Assembly: GCF_051020985.1 (NCBI RefSeq)
Contig: NC_135001.1
Span: 15,183,896 to 15,247,895, forward strand
Source of the DNA: Nomia melanderi
Lineage: Eukaryota > Arthropoda > Insecta > Hymenoptera > Halictidae
Reading direction: 5' to 3'
DNA length: 64,000 nucleotides
Positions 1-12,500 of this stretch are shown here, in pieces (the first letter of the stretch is position 1; every line of letters begins with the position of its first letter). The position numbers and the translations under genes are program-made. Below the pieces are notes generated by a model, which was given only the letters and a program-made list of their open reading frames with translations, searched no databases and was not told the origin of the DNA.

Positions 1-3000
1 CAATAAAATTTTTAAAATATCTTACAATATGCAAACAAAGTATGGAACATTTATTTATTGCGTTTAAATGTGCACGTCTGTCTAAACATAACGTTCGAAC
101 ACTTTTGTTGTTGATTGTAATTCAAAAAATATAATATTAAATTGCTGAATTGAGTTGCATTATCGTCCTTCGCGTGTTTGCCTTATTGCATGTCACCGCT
201 GTATATGACATTCATTATATACTTTAAAAAGTTTACGAACAATTATCGTTTAATTAAACGAATTGCAGCAATTTGATTGGTTGGGGGGTTATCAGTGACC
301 CACACGGTATCGCCGAAAGTAAACATGTTCACACCTTCGCGACTGGCGTCACATATTTTTGACACTCAACATTCTTTTTTCGCGTAGAGAAAATTAAATT
401 ACTTTCACGTATATTTCTATATACAATCGTAACGCCTGGTATAACGCGGTACAAGTTAACAAGATCTTTTTCTTGACTTACGTTAATTGAAAATCCCATT
501 GTTGCACCTATTGAGACCTTAATTGATTTACGATTCAGTTTGTGCATTACTACACCAATTTCTCTATTAATTTGTCACAGAAGCATCTGTTATCTTTTGT
601 ATGACTGTGTCCTTCATTTTGAAAATGGACGAAATCACTTCAAGCGTAAAAATTCATATTTCCTTATTAATAGAGAATAAAATTTAAGTTACACACAACA
701 TTAGACAGTTATAATAAATTCTTATTTTTCAACACTAAATACTTTCCGAAATATTTTGTTATATACTATAAAAATATTTTTTAATTTATTCAAATATTGA
801 ATTTTTAAATTATCTCGAAACTAAAAATACATGACTTAGTTCACTTTCAAAGTTAATGGCACAATTGTAAAAGAAGAAATAAGGAATAGGTCATTTTGAT
901 TCATCTGCTAGTGTTAACCCAATCCCATCATATTGTGATCTGTACTTGCATCAAGTTTTTTCAGTATATGTATCATGCTATAATACATAAATCAATATAG
1001 TCATGTATAAATCATATAATCGGACAAAAACGTTCACGGTTGATCTTACGTGACTGTTTAAAAATTTTATGAAGCTGCTAACTACACTACCCCACTAATA
1101 GGTTATTTAACACTAAAACTACCGTACCAGTCATGATGCCTGGTTTCGGTTTTCTTGTTTCGCAATTATTGATACCTTAAGAGCATTGAATATTCGAAAT
1201 GATTTAAATTTATTATACTTGAATACTATAATAAATATCTGAGGAAACTGAAAATAATCTATTGTTACAATTTTTACAGGGATTAAATATCAATCACATT
1301 AAATGCTCAGTAGTTTTAGTGTTAAATCAGATTACACTGACACTTGCAAGGATATTTAAATATGATGCAAATGAGTTAAATCGGATAATCGACGTTCTAC
1401 TGTATTTCTCCATGTGAATTCATTGCTTCAGTTTTACTAAGATTTTGAAAACACCCTGTATGTCGGATAGGAAACAAGCAAATTGCGTTATGACAACTCG
1501 TGTAGCCTCATAAACACTCGTTTCGCAAAACTTTGAACAAAAGCTGGTTTGTGTTGAGAATAAAACTTTCTCGCGTATCTGGTTAATATCACTGCGGTAC
1601 CAGATCGCAATGAGGAATGCTCGGTAAATATAGAAGGGGCTGGCGATAAATGGAGGAAAAACTATATAGGTTTCTGTACTGGTGACTAATCGATATTTTA
1701 CGATACCTGCGGTGGTGTACGAGCACACATTCGCGCCCGCGACGGACAAATTTTGTTTATCGGAAGATCTGTCAATTCTGATGAAGTAAATATCCTCTCT
1801 CGGGACTACGTTCCCGATACCAATCAATTGCTTCTTTTGCGTTATTAAAAACCATTAATAAACAATTGAGTTTAAAATACGCTTGTTGTTAACGGTTTAT
1901 TCATTGGAATTTATTAACGAAATTCTCAATACCTGTACTTTATTGAAAAGAAATTTGATAATCCTGTAACTAATGATTAGATAGCGGATTTTAGGTGTTT
2001 GCATTATTTCCATTTAATTATCTGAAACAGAAGTCCAGAATTCCAAATAAAATTTTATCTACTAAAATTCTGAACTTATTGCAAGTGAACATTTTTAAAA
2101 TATTTAAAACCAAAAATATTTCAAGTATTTAAAACTTTCATCGAAGAAAGCTGAATTGTGTATGACATTTATAAATACTAGAGAATAAGAAAATTGGATA
2201 CTAATTGTTTGATGTTTGGGTAATTTATAAATAAATCCTTCAATCTTCTCTTGCAGATATAAAAGTTTTAAGCGGTAAATATAGCGACATATGTCCTTAA
2301 AGGGTTGTATCTAGTTTCTATGATATGGTTCATAAAAATCTATATGTGCATACACTGTGCATATTATAAGAGAGTCGCATTGTAATAGGGTTGGTGAAAG
2401 GGTCATTTACCTTACTTTCGCAAGAGAATTAGTGTCATAAGAGTCGCGGCAAATTTAAATTGAAATACTTTGATCTTCTGTTTAATGGTAAACTCTTCTA
2501 TCGTATTATATTTTTTAATAGTTTCCTAACTAAGAGAATACATGATAATTTAATATCGATTGTCATCGAATTTAATATTAAAATTTTTCTTCAAACAATG
2601 AATTACATTTATTCAGAAAAAAATTTATTTCGGTACTTAAGTAATAACATTAATTATTTTGTTTACATTCATATTGGACATGTAATAATTTAATATAACA
2701 ACGTTTACAGGGTTATTTACGTGGATTTATATTAATTTACATAAACTAATCATCAATAGAAATTTCTGCAGTTAATATTCTTTCCAATTAATGTTCTTCC
2801 ATTAAGAATTAATAATTTCGCTTGTTTACTTATAATAAGAATTTAATTATTATTTATACTCATCCCATTGAAAAATTTCGATATTTTAATCGCCTATTTT
2901 ATTCGATTAATTATTTAAATGTTTTAATAATGTGATTACAATTTATACGTTTTAAAACGTAATTACAATAAAGTAGTTACAGCTTGAAGAATAAACATAG

Positions 3001-3900
3001 TCGAGTCGTTTAATGAAATGGGAAGAGGGAACCGAAAGAATTCCAGGATGGAGATTCTCTCAGGTTTCGAGTCCTCGAGTTTATCGTCCTGCCATTTTCT
3101 TCAGTACATTTCGCCGACGAAATTGTCCTCTTTGTATCGCACGAATTGTCGAAAGGATCATTCAGGAAGGAATAAGAACAAAGATATCCTAGCGAGCGGA
3201 GAGTCGCAAGGGAATAAGGAACGTGTGGATGCCTAAGTTTGAATCAATACAATAAGTGGGCCAGGTGGGGGGTGTATAAGATCGCCCGAGGAGACAGAGG
3301 AACGGCCGGGAATGTGGGACAGTTTCGGTGCATACAGAGGAACGCGCGAAAAGGAGCGCCCGAAAGGCGCGGTCAATTTTGGATTCATCGTAATTCAACG
3401 TAAAAATTCTTTATTGCCTGAATCTCATACAAAAATCCGTAAAACGCGATGAAATTCCTTCGACAAAAGCTAATTAACTGTTCAAATTAATATCAATTTA
3501 ATCAAACTTTTTCGTCGACAAAACAAATTTTTCTTTGAATATAACCTCCGTAAACCGATTTATCGAAATTGGTATTTGCGTAAACATCTAGTTTAGTCAC
3601 AATCGAAATTCTCAATTGGTGTCGATTTAGAAAGCTGACTGCACATTGTGCGAGGCAGAATCCGACACATACAGATTGACAGTGATCTCGAGTAATCTAT
3701 TGTTGAGCATAGTGCTGTTATAAATACATGAGAATATCAAATGATTGGGAAATGTTGTTTTTCAAGTGACTTTTAACTCAACCTTTCGGTCATGCGTCAA
3801 CGTCAGGGATAAATGTCAATCACTGAAGACGTCAAGAGAACATGAATAATATTTAATCGGTTTATAGACTTTATCGACTTTAATGATTACGTTGCCATAA
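1..3900. other. No recognisable gene
   Basis: A+T-rich sequence apart from the MITE at 1107-1325. A 135-codon minus frame at 1420-1827 runs out of sequence resembling a transposon end (ACAGGGTGTTTTC at its 3' side) and matches nothing I know. A C+G-richer patch lies at about 3000-3380 without recognisable coding. Confidence 0.6.
1107..1325. mobile_element. TTAA-flanked MITE (219 bp)
   Basis: Starts TTAACACTAAAACTA and ends TAGTTTTAGTGTTAA, a 15-bp perfect terminal inverted repeat that includes the TTAA. No ORF. TTAA target sites suggest a piggyBac-type origin. Confidence 0.8.
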
Positions 3901-5170
3901 AAAGTATGCGGAGAATTCGGATGGCTTATACCGATGTCACTAGACCGCCGCGAATCAATCGAGAATAATGTTTTGGACCGGTGCCGAGTAGAGGAAGTAA
4001 CGCGTGTCAGTGGAGCACCGTTTAACGGAGGGGAATAAACACTTCCTTTGCCAGGTAGGACGTATGTATACTCGTTCGGGCGGTATCCGTTATATTACAT
4101 TAGACGCATATGAAGTTAATCTCATTTGCCGGGGCTTATCGTTGCCGTTATAATACACCATAACGGTAAATAAATAAGGGAACGACTGGCGAGCAATGAA
4201 AAGTTCAGCCACTAAAGTCCATGAAAGAGGTTAGCGTACCTACATTACCGATACACGAAACCGAAATAACAAAATTCAGATACGATCAAAATTTATGCTC
4301 TTTCTTTTTTATATTTTGAAATAATTCAGTATTCGTCCCTGATAGTTAAATAAAAATAATTTTACCATTCGTTTCAATCGTTCCAATACTTACACCTTAA
4401 AATGAAATTCCGGCGGCGGTAAACTGACTGAGCAGGTTTTATCAGCCACCGCCGGACCAACACGAGTACTCAGATTCCCCGTGGTTGAGACACTGATTGT
4501 GTATGACTATCTACCGATTTTCATCGTACTTAAAAGAAAAATATTTCAAAGTACAATTCGAATCGAAATCATCCGTAACGCCGTCACGAGACACGGCTAT
4601 GCACCTAACCTGGTCTGCCGGTGTACATACCTCTCACTCGCTTTTGATGCGCGTGTCTTCAGGAAGGGTGAGAGAGAGAAAGAGAAAAAAGTGGCGACGG
4701 GTGTGGGGTTGCCGTCCCCGTGTCGACAAAGGCTCCTTTCGTATCGTTCTATCACATACGCGACGACATTAGGACCACCGACGCTCCGCGAAAGTCAGCC
4801 AAGTGGCGATAGCAACTACACTTCTCGCGGCACTCGACTAGCTACTGCTGCCTCCAAACACGGGACAGAACTGTCAAGAGGACCGACCGCGTCGTTTCTA
4901 TGGCCTGTTCAAGCGAACGCGATTCATTCGAGCGAACTTTGTCACGTGAAAAGGTGTCCACGCTCGATCCTCTTTGGCCAGAAGCCGCAAAACACTCTCC
5001 GCCACGATATCGTTACGATAAACAAACTAAGCACAATCTCAATATAACGTGCATCGCGAACCTCGCGGCCATCACTGATTTCGACTGGTGCTAGACTGTC
5101 GGTGGCGCCACCACTTCTTTGGACGGGAGAACAAGGAATCGGACCAGTGCGCGCGCGATAGATGCCTGGT
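3900..5170. other. C+G-richer, CpG-rich stretch, possible promoter or 5' exon
   Basis: Base composition rises clearly above the surroundings, with many CpG. Frames of 188 and 91 codons on the plus strand (4481-5047, 4497-4772) overlap in different frames and look like by-products of composition. It may be the 5' region of a gene lying to the left of the window or a regulatory island. No motif settles it. Confidence 0.35.
4410..4455. repeat. G+C-rich hairpin
   Basis: CCGGCGGCGG (4410-4419) against CCACCGCCGG (4446-4455), 9 of 10 paired, with a 26-base loop, in otherwise A+T-rich DNA. Confidence 0.6.
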
Positions 5171-6476
5171 TTGCGGTTATGACATTTCGGGGTTATGAAT
5201 GGTTCATCAGGTTAATACGTATTAAATATTGTCTTGTGTGTTAATGTAATGGATCTAATTTTAATCCCTTTTACAATTAACAAATAATTTCTTATTTGTG
5301 TATGTAGACATATATATTATTTAATAATAATACATTTTAAAAATATGATTTAGTTTTTTATGTATTGAAGTGCAACAGCGGTAAATGTAGTATTTTTAAA
5401 ACTCTCTACTTCTATAATATATGGTAATAATATACAAATGTAGTAGCAGGTTATAAATTATGAATATGAATATGAGAAATGTTTTAAAAAATATTATTTT
5501 TATTGCGTCTGTATTTTCAAGCGTTTTATATCGTTTTTTAAATTTATTTATTAATTTGAAATGTTATGACATTGATACATTTAAGTTGTACTTCGGAAGA
5601 TTATGCAATGTATTTGCCCTATTTGCATAAACACTATTATTTCCTTCAGAATTAAAAATTCAAAAAAATGTTCGATATAAAATTTATATAATTTCATTCG
5701 GGAAAATTTAATAAGATATTCAATTTTTCTTTGCATCTTTAATTAAAAAAATATTCAGAGAAGAATCATTGAATAACGCTACATCGATACACATGATATA
5801 TTAAAAATTGTTGAAAATATCTTTTTAAAAAAAATAAAAACAAATTTAACAATAAATATGTAAAAAAGTAAAGCACACGTGGTAACAGCGATTTCTCGTA
5901 AATTTGCTTACAAACGTTTCACTGAAGTTGACGCGTGCTATTAAAATAGTCGATACATTATTGATTAAAAAACTGAATTTATCTTGGAAAAAATATAATA
6001 AATTAGCAATAATAAAACTGTATATCTTTATTTCTTTCAATCATATTGGCATTAAAATCTTTTTAAATAAAAATGTAAATACATCGAATACCTTATTTAG
6101 TTCCTCCCATGAAATTAAACAATATTTATGTGAAACATATGTTTTGTATTTTCAGTAGTTAAGGAAATAATAGTGTGTACAGGGATAAATTGAATATAAC
6201 ATTCCTTCCTTAAAAAATATTTATTCGAGACTGCATATACAAAGGTTTCGTACACTTTTAGTACATTAGTTAGGAGCGTTTTAAATAATAACTTGCATTG
6301 ATTTATTCTTAAGGAAAAATATAATTACCGTACTTAAATACACGTTATTGGCAGACTATTGTCTTGATATGGCAGTGCCTTGAAAGGTTTTTAAAAATAC
6401 GAGTATAAAAGTTCACCTTCACGATCTTGTCAATTGGCAATTGTACTTTGAATGTTTATAAAAATGCTGTTCCAGC
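5171..6476. other. 3' flank of the collagen gene
   Basis: A+T-rich; contains the likely collagen 3' UTR just below 6477. No gene seen. Confidence 0.5.
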
Positions 6477-6595
6477 TCAAGGTCCTTTTTCGTTGGTGCG
6501 AGTATACTGTAAGTAATTGGCGCCCGGATAATTACATAATTCGCAAAAGCCAGGTAATCCTTGTGGCCCAGGCGGACCTCTTATTCCAGGAAGAC
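6477..6595 (-). CDS. Collagen exon 18: last triplets and short C-terminus
   Basis: 119 bp, entry phase 1, stop TGA at 6479-6477. Four to five triplets (GLPGIRGPPGPQGLPG) are followed by FCELCNYPGANYLQYTRTNE and KGP. The C-terminal non-collagenous tail is only about 23 residues with a C-x-x-C pair, as in short-tailed FACIT collagens. Confidence 0.92.
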
Positions 6596-9500
6596 CTGTT
6601 GACAGAAGAAGTAAAGTAATTATTAATATCACGTTCCTATGCTTCACTTATTGGAAACCTATTAACGTATTCCGTAGCGACTGATTTTCGGTGCGGGAAG
6701 TCCTTTTTCTTTTGTTTTTTTTTATGCGCTTCTTATACATATTACATTATAACGTACCAAAGCTAGATAAAAAATGGTTTAAAATAATAACTTTCTTAAT
6801 TATTTGTTTCGTTTTAAAGTATTTATTTAAAAACGAAATTTCCCTTTTCAGTACTACTAGGTAAATTATACCTACTTATATAAAAACGAAATTTCTTTTT
6901 AACGACACACAATCCGTTAATACACTATTCAATAACCATTCCATATTGAAAGCACATCCTTTTTAATTCTCTTAATTGTCTATTAATGCCTTTTTCGAAT
7001 CTTTATAACTATTTCTGCTATTAAAAAATCTATGAAAATATTTGTACTTGTTAATCATTGATTTTTAAATAATTGCATGTCATGGATTTTTATGTTAATT
7101 ATTTAAGATATTTTTTTAATTTTTATTAAATTACTAGTAGATAAAGTATTAATCCTTTGAGGATGAATGTCGTCATACCAATGACATCAGGTTTCCATAT
7201 ATAGAATCAAAAGTTGTAAACAAGTCATTTGAATATGTAAATAACGAAAGGTCAGCACATAGTTTTCTTCTTTCCTATTATTTAAGATTTCGACACATAA
7301 TATAGCTTTCAACGAAAGCAATCTAGAAAATCTTCGTCCGCGAAGAGTTAAAATAATATTTATAAAATGTTTTTTTTTACCCGGTCTGCCTGGTTCCCCT
7401 CGTTCCCCTTGTCTTCCCGGCAATCCGATACCATCGTTGCCAGGTGGCCCTGTAAACAAATTCAAGATAATTGTAAATATAAGCAATTGACTACATAAAA
7501 CAAGTCTTGGTACTACCAGGCAATCCTCTTGGCCCAATAGGCCCATCCATGCCAATGCCTTCCGGTCCTCTGTCACCTTTCTCACCGAGTTCACCAGCTG
7601 GGCCTTGAGGACCTATGGGACCTTGTGGTCCGGGTAAACCTACGAAGCCGCGTTCCCCTGGTAGACCTGGCGTACCGGGATCACCTAAATTCATTGCAAG
7701 GTACATAACACATTTGTAGAAATAATTTATCGATAATCTACTTTTATCGTTATTATTACAATCCACAATCTGACATCTATCGCATGCATTGTTAAAATAT
7801 GTATTACCTCATTTTAACAAGAAAACTTTTCGACACCTCTCACTTATTACGAAAAATGTAACGTGAGTTCTACATGGCGTACCCAGTGTTAAGTAGAAAA
7901 AAGTTTGCAGGCTTAAAAATGAAATAATTTTCTCATTGAAAAATTAAAAAGATTCTACAGTCATTTATGTAATTGGACCTTTATGATACATATTGTGCAA
8001 CATGAATGCTGTGGAATGAAAACATCATGCTCGCAAATCGAAGATTCTAATACAGAGTAATCTTACACAGGCAAAACTTTTGTCAGAACATTGAATAATC
8101 GTGTCCCTAAGTTGAATGAGCTTGAAATATAGAAGTTGTTATTACTTCTTTGCAGATAATATCTCCATTTATTATTTACACACCATTGAATAAGGGAAAA
8201 AAGAAATATTATACTGTAGCTATTCAAACAATCCAAAACATTCGTAAGCGTGGCAATATTTTCAAACGTATCAATTGTAGGAAACTGCAGTTTAAAAGAA
8301 TACATAATTTTACGAACTCAATTTTATTTGAAAAAATACTTTGATCCGATTGATTACGTTACTAAACCCTTGCCTTAGAACAACGTGTCAGACTCGTGGT
8401 GAAGATTTTAAACAGAATTTATATATTATCTAATAATTTAATAATTTACATATTATTTTCTATTATCAATTATTGTTACGGCAAGGGGTTAAATGTTTTG
8501 AAACTATTTCGAATACAATTTCTGAACGCACGCGTGCTTAATACCGCAAAGCTCTGCGTAGGTGCAACTTTCGTACGCATACCCAATGGAAACTGTTTTC
8601 CAAAAAAAAAGAAAAAACGAAAACGCTTGAGTTTCACCTCTGTAAGAGTCCTCTATGATCTTGGCATGTGTTGCGCGTATAGGTACCTGGGATGCCTCGG
8701 GTTCCGGCTCGACCAGGACGGCCCTGTCGGGCCAGTCCAGGCAACCCGGGTGGCCCTTGAAGACCCTCTGTTAGTTCTTTCAGCCTCTCTGTGACACATG
8801 CAGGATTCCATCGTCTTTAAGGGCGCACGGCAACGTAACATGTTAAACTTCGATCGTTCGATCGATTGTTAATCGAGTGGACGCGCTTATCAGCGGGTAT
8901 GTGAATCACGCTGACGATTGCCGGCTCTAACTAAGGATGAATATGGAATTTCAAGCGACTTGTGGTGGAACAATGATGACGATGACTGTTGAGATGTTTG
9001 CTATGAATACATTGGTAGCATTCATGATGGTTTTTGTAGGAAAGTCCATCGTTTGCTATGGATTTCCAAGGAATAGTAGAGTATTCCATATTACATAATA
9101 ATAGTAAAACAATACCAGAAATCCATAGCACCACCATCTTTACCATTGTTTACGATTATTGTATTACTGTCTCGAACTAAATGCAGGAAAACGGAGTTGG
9201 TAACCCCTTTTTGTTGGTGGTGTACCTGGACGACCCTGTGGACCAGGTGATCCAGGACGACCTGGACGGCCTCGGACTGCTGGACCAGGTGGACCCTGCA
9301 TCAGTGCTGCCATCTCAGTCATCTGCTCTGTATTTTTACGTGCCAATAAAACCACGAATTATCTTTGTATTCTTGATACAGAGAGACATCGCGACAGTCA
9401 CCTTTTACAAGAGTGCTGTTCTACAGCTGACACCAAAACTGAAATTTTTGTCTAATTTACGCAATATTTGTGTATGCGTGACCGGACTCGTGGGTATAAA

Positions 9501-12500
9501 ATTGTTCAATTACAAATAACGGGAGACGATATTATGTTGAAGTAAATATCCACCTCTTAGTACGCTTGCACATATATCCCGAATTTCCGTATCGGTGATA
9601 CTGCGGCCTGCTGGTCCTTGAACACCTGGCATTCCCGTTTGACCTCTGATTCCTGGTGGTCCCTGGAGTCCTGGTGCTCCATCCTTCCCAGGCATTCCCA
9701 CTGGTCCGATTGGACCCTCTGGGCCTCGTTCTCCAGGAGGTCCTCTTTCACCTGGCTGATTTATATGTAATAATAATGCATGCATATCTATATTTTAAGA
9801 TACTACGAATAAAAAGACATTACGGTTTTTTAGTTTTACAAGTGAGAATACAGATCTACATCTTTCTGAATTAAGATATTAATATTACCATGTCATTTAC
9901 ACCTAAGTAATAGTTCAATCTTGCATTGCTTATTACCTTTTATTTTGTATTAGTAAGTATATACATGAGACATAATACTCACCAATCCTGGAGAACCTGG
10001 TACACCTCTAGGTCCACTAACTCCTGGACTACCAATGGTTCCCAAGATATTCTTTGAGCTTAGAATGTCTGCAGATGAACCAGAAGGTCCGGGTGGTCCT
10101 GCGGGACCAGGAGGACCTGGCTGACCAGGTCGTCCTTCTAATCCTGGGAATCCAGCAACTCCTGGTAAGCCTGGAGAACCCTGGAACGAAACACTTTGTT
10201 CCTTCTGTATATGAACTTATTGGGTTTAATAATTGACGCGAGTATACTCACAGTGCTTCCAGGTAAACCCCTTAATCCAATAGGTCCTTGATCTCCTGGC
10301 GGACCTCTTTCACCTTTCTCTCCGGGCTTTCCATTAAATCCTGGTGGTCCAGGTATTCCAACTAAACCGTCAGCTCCACGTTGTCCTGAGGGACCTGGAT
10401 TTCCCGGTATACCAGGTGGTCCCTTAATATAGTAATAAAGTAAAAAAATGATATTCAAAATAAATAAAAATAAAATAAATAGATATACCAAATAAACAGA
10501 TGATAGTACAACGAAGAGATTCAGAATCATTTAAATTTCCAAAAATTTAGTTTTCTACAAATCATATTTTACTATGTCATTAAAGTGAACGTACCGGCGC
10601 TCCTGGGAAACCTGCAGGTCCAATTTTCCCTTCCAGTCCTGGAAGACCCTGTGGACCTACAGGACCTTGTTCGCCTATTGTTCCTGGAAGACCGTCTTCA
10701 CCAGGTGCGCCTGGAGGACCTTCTGGGCCTGGTGGTCCCGGTACTATAGTACCAATTACTGAACCAGGTGCACCTTAATAAAATCATTAAAGTGTAGTTA
10801 GGTTTTGAAACAATCTTTGGCTACACATCTGCTGCCTGTTATGATTCATGAAGACGGTGACGAGGATGATGATGATTACGATAATCACAGTACAGTTTGA
10901 GGTTTTCGCAGCCAGAAATATTGTGAGTGTTCAATATTTCCAAGTATAAGCCGTGTCCATTAGGAAATATTTCGTTAATATTGCAGCTGGTATTATCAGA
11001 AATCTGTGGACTCATTCAGTATCAGCGAGTCCATAGACCCCTGATGATGCCAGCTGCAAGTTTAGCGAAACGTTGGGAAATCTTTCCTAATGAACACGGT
11101 TCACACTCTGAAACTTTCGACGCTCATCACAATTACAGTAGTTATGCAAAATCGCGTAGTAGGAAGAAAAATTAACAAAAGTATATAGGGTGTTAACTTT
11201 AACTCGAGCACCTAAATTATCTTCGTTATTATTAAAATAAGAAAAAGTGGACTAAATAGGATGTATATGGTTTTAAGGTGTGCATCTGATGGCGATAAAA
11301 AAATCTTGTGAAGGTCATTGTAACGGTTTTTTCAAAGTCATTGTATTTTTTTGCACATTAATATGTATTTTTTATAATACGACATGGTAATCGGTGTCAA
11401 GATGAGTTCAAAATCAGTTTCAGTTTAAAGAATGTGAAAGTATTAACATGAAAAGGGTAGGTAATATCACCTTGTTTTATCAGATGTTCAAAATACTGGC
11501 TACCGAAGCAAGAGACGTCTGTACACAATAAGTGAGTGACTGAATGCTATTTCTTATGGAATTTCCGCGGTATCCCAAGAATTCGTAGCTATTTATAACA
11601 TGTACCATGTCCCTAAACTTATATCACACAAGCTCTTTGTTTACTAGCTAGAAGGTTTCCAGTCTAGTACAATTCAAACAGTGTAATAACAGTTCTTTTT
11701 ATTTTCATATAGTTTATTTCTATAGTTTTAAATAAAAATTTTATTTAGTTTTCTTTAGTGTTCCGGTAAGTCAAAAATCATATTATCATAATTATTTTTT
11801 ATATTTCTATTCTACGTAAATATTACTCGTGGTCTAAATTAAGATATCGGTTTTCTAAATTTGACCATTCACGTTATTTTTTATGACAAAGATATTTTTT
11901 ATAACTAATGACATAATGTTTCAATCAATATTTTTACATGTACTATCGACCATAATGGTAAGATTGTTACCCAATTTTTTCTACTCAAAAATAACAACGC
12001 GTTTTTGATTTATGAAAGCGTAAGTTTAAGTCGTCTACTATAGGAAATTCCCCTATCTGTGTAAAGGCGTCACCATAGAATATGATCATTTCAAAATATT
12101 AGCAAGAATGGAATGCTTTGACAAATACATTGCAACAAAAAAGATCATATGCCAAGAGATAAGCTAATAATATTAAATTATCATACGCAGAAAACATGCC
12201 ATACTTCAAATATATTACACAGGTGTACTGCAAAATGAAGGATATAAAATCTACCGAAATATAATTATAACACGATAAGAACAAATAACGTACTTAATAG
12301 GCACTACTAGTATATAAACGAAACACAGAAGAAAGATCGGTAGAAAAATACCTACAGCTACAAACAAAATTAAAAAGAATATAAAATCACTCGAAGATCT
12401 ATGCACAATAATAATGGTAATACATATAATACTACATAATAATTACAAATAAGTTAACTAATATATAAAACTGTAAAATATAATTGTATAAATATGCCAA

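Noticed and set aside
1420..1827. 135-codon minus-strand frame
   Set aside because: No recognisable domain, no splice partner, and its 3' side resembles a transposon terminus (ACAGGGTGTTTTC).
4481..5094. Three overlapping plus-strand frames of 64-188 codons
   Set aside because: They overlap in different frames within C+G-rich sequence, where stop codons are rare; none has recognisable content.
5185..5215. CTGATGA on the minus strand followed by CGAAAT
   Set aside because: No consistent stem II; not a hammerhead.
8396..8841. Plus-strand frame over collagen exon 15b and a different minus-strand frame there
   Set aside because: The exon is read on the minus strand in the frame that keeps Gly-X-Y; these are shadows.
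10927..11175. 82-codon plus-strand frame in a collagen intron
   Set aside because: It runs across the structured repeat at 10951-11099, so it is better explained by that element.
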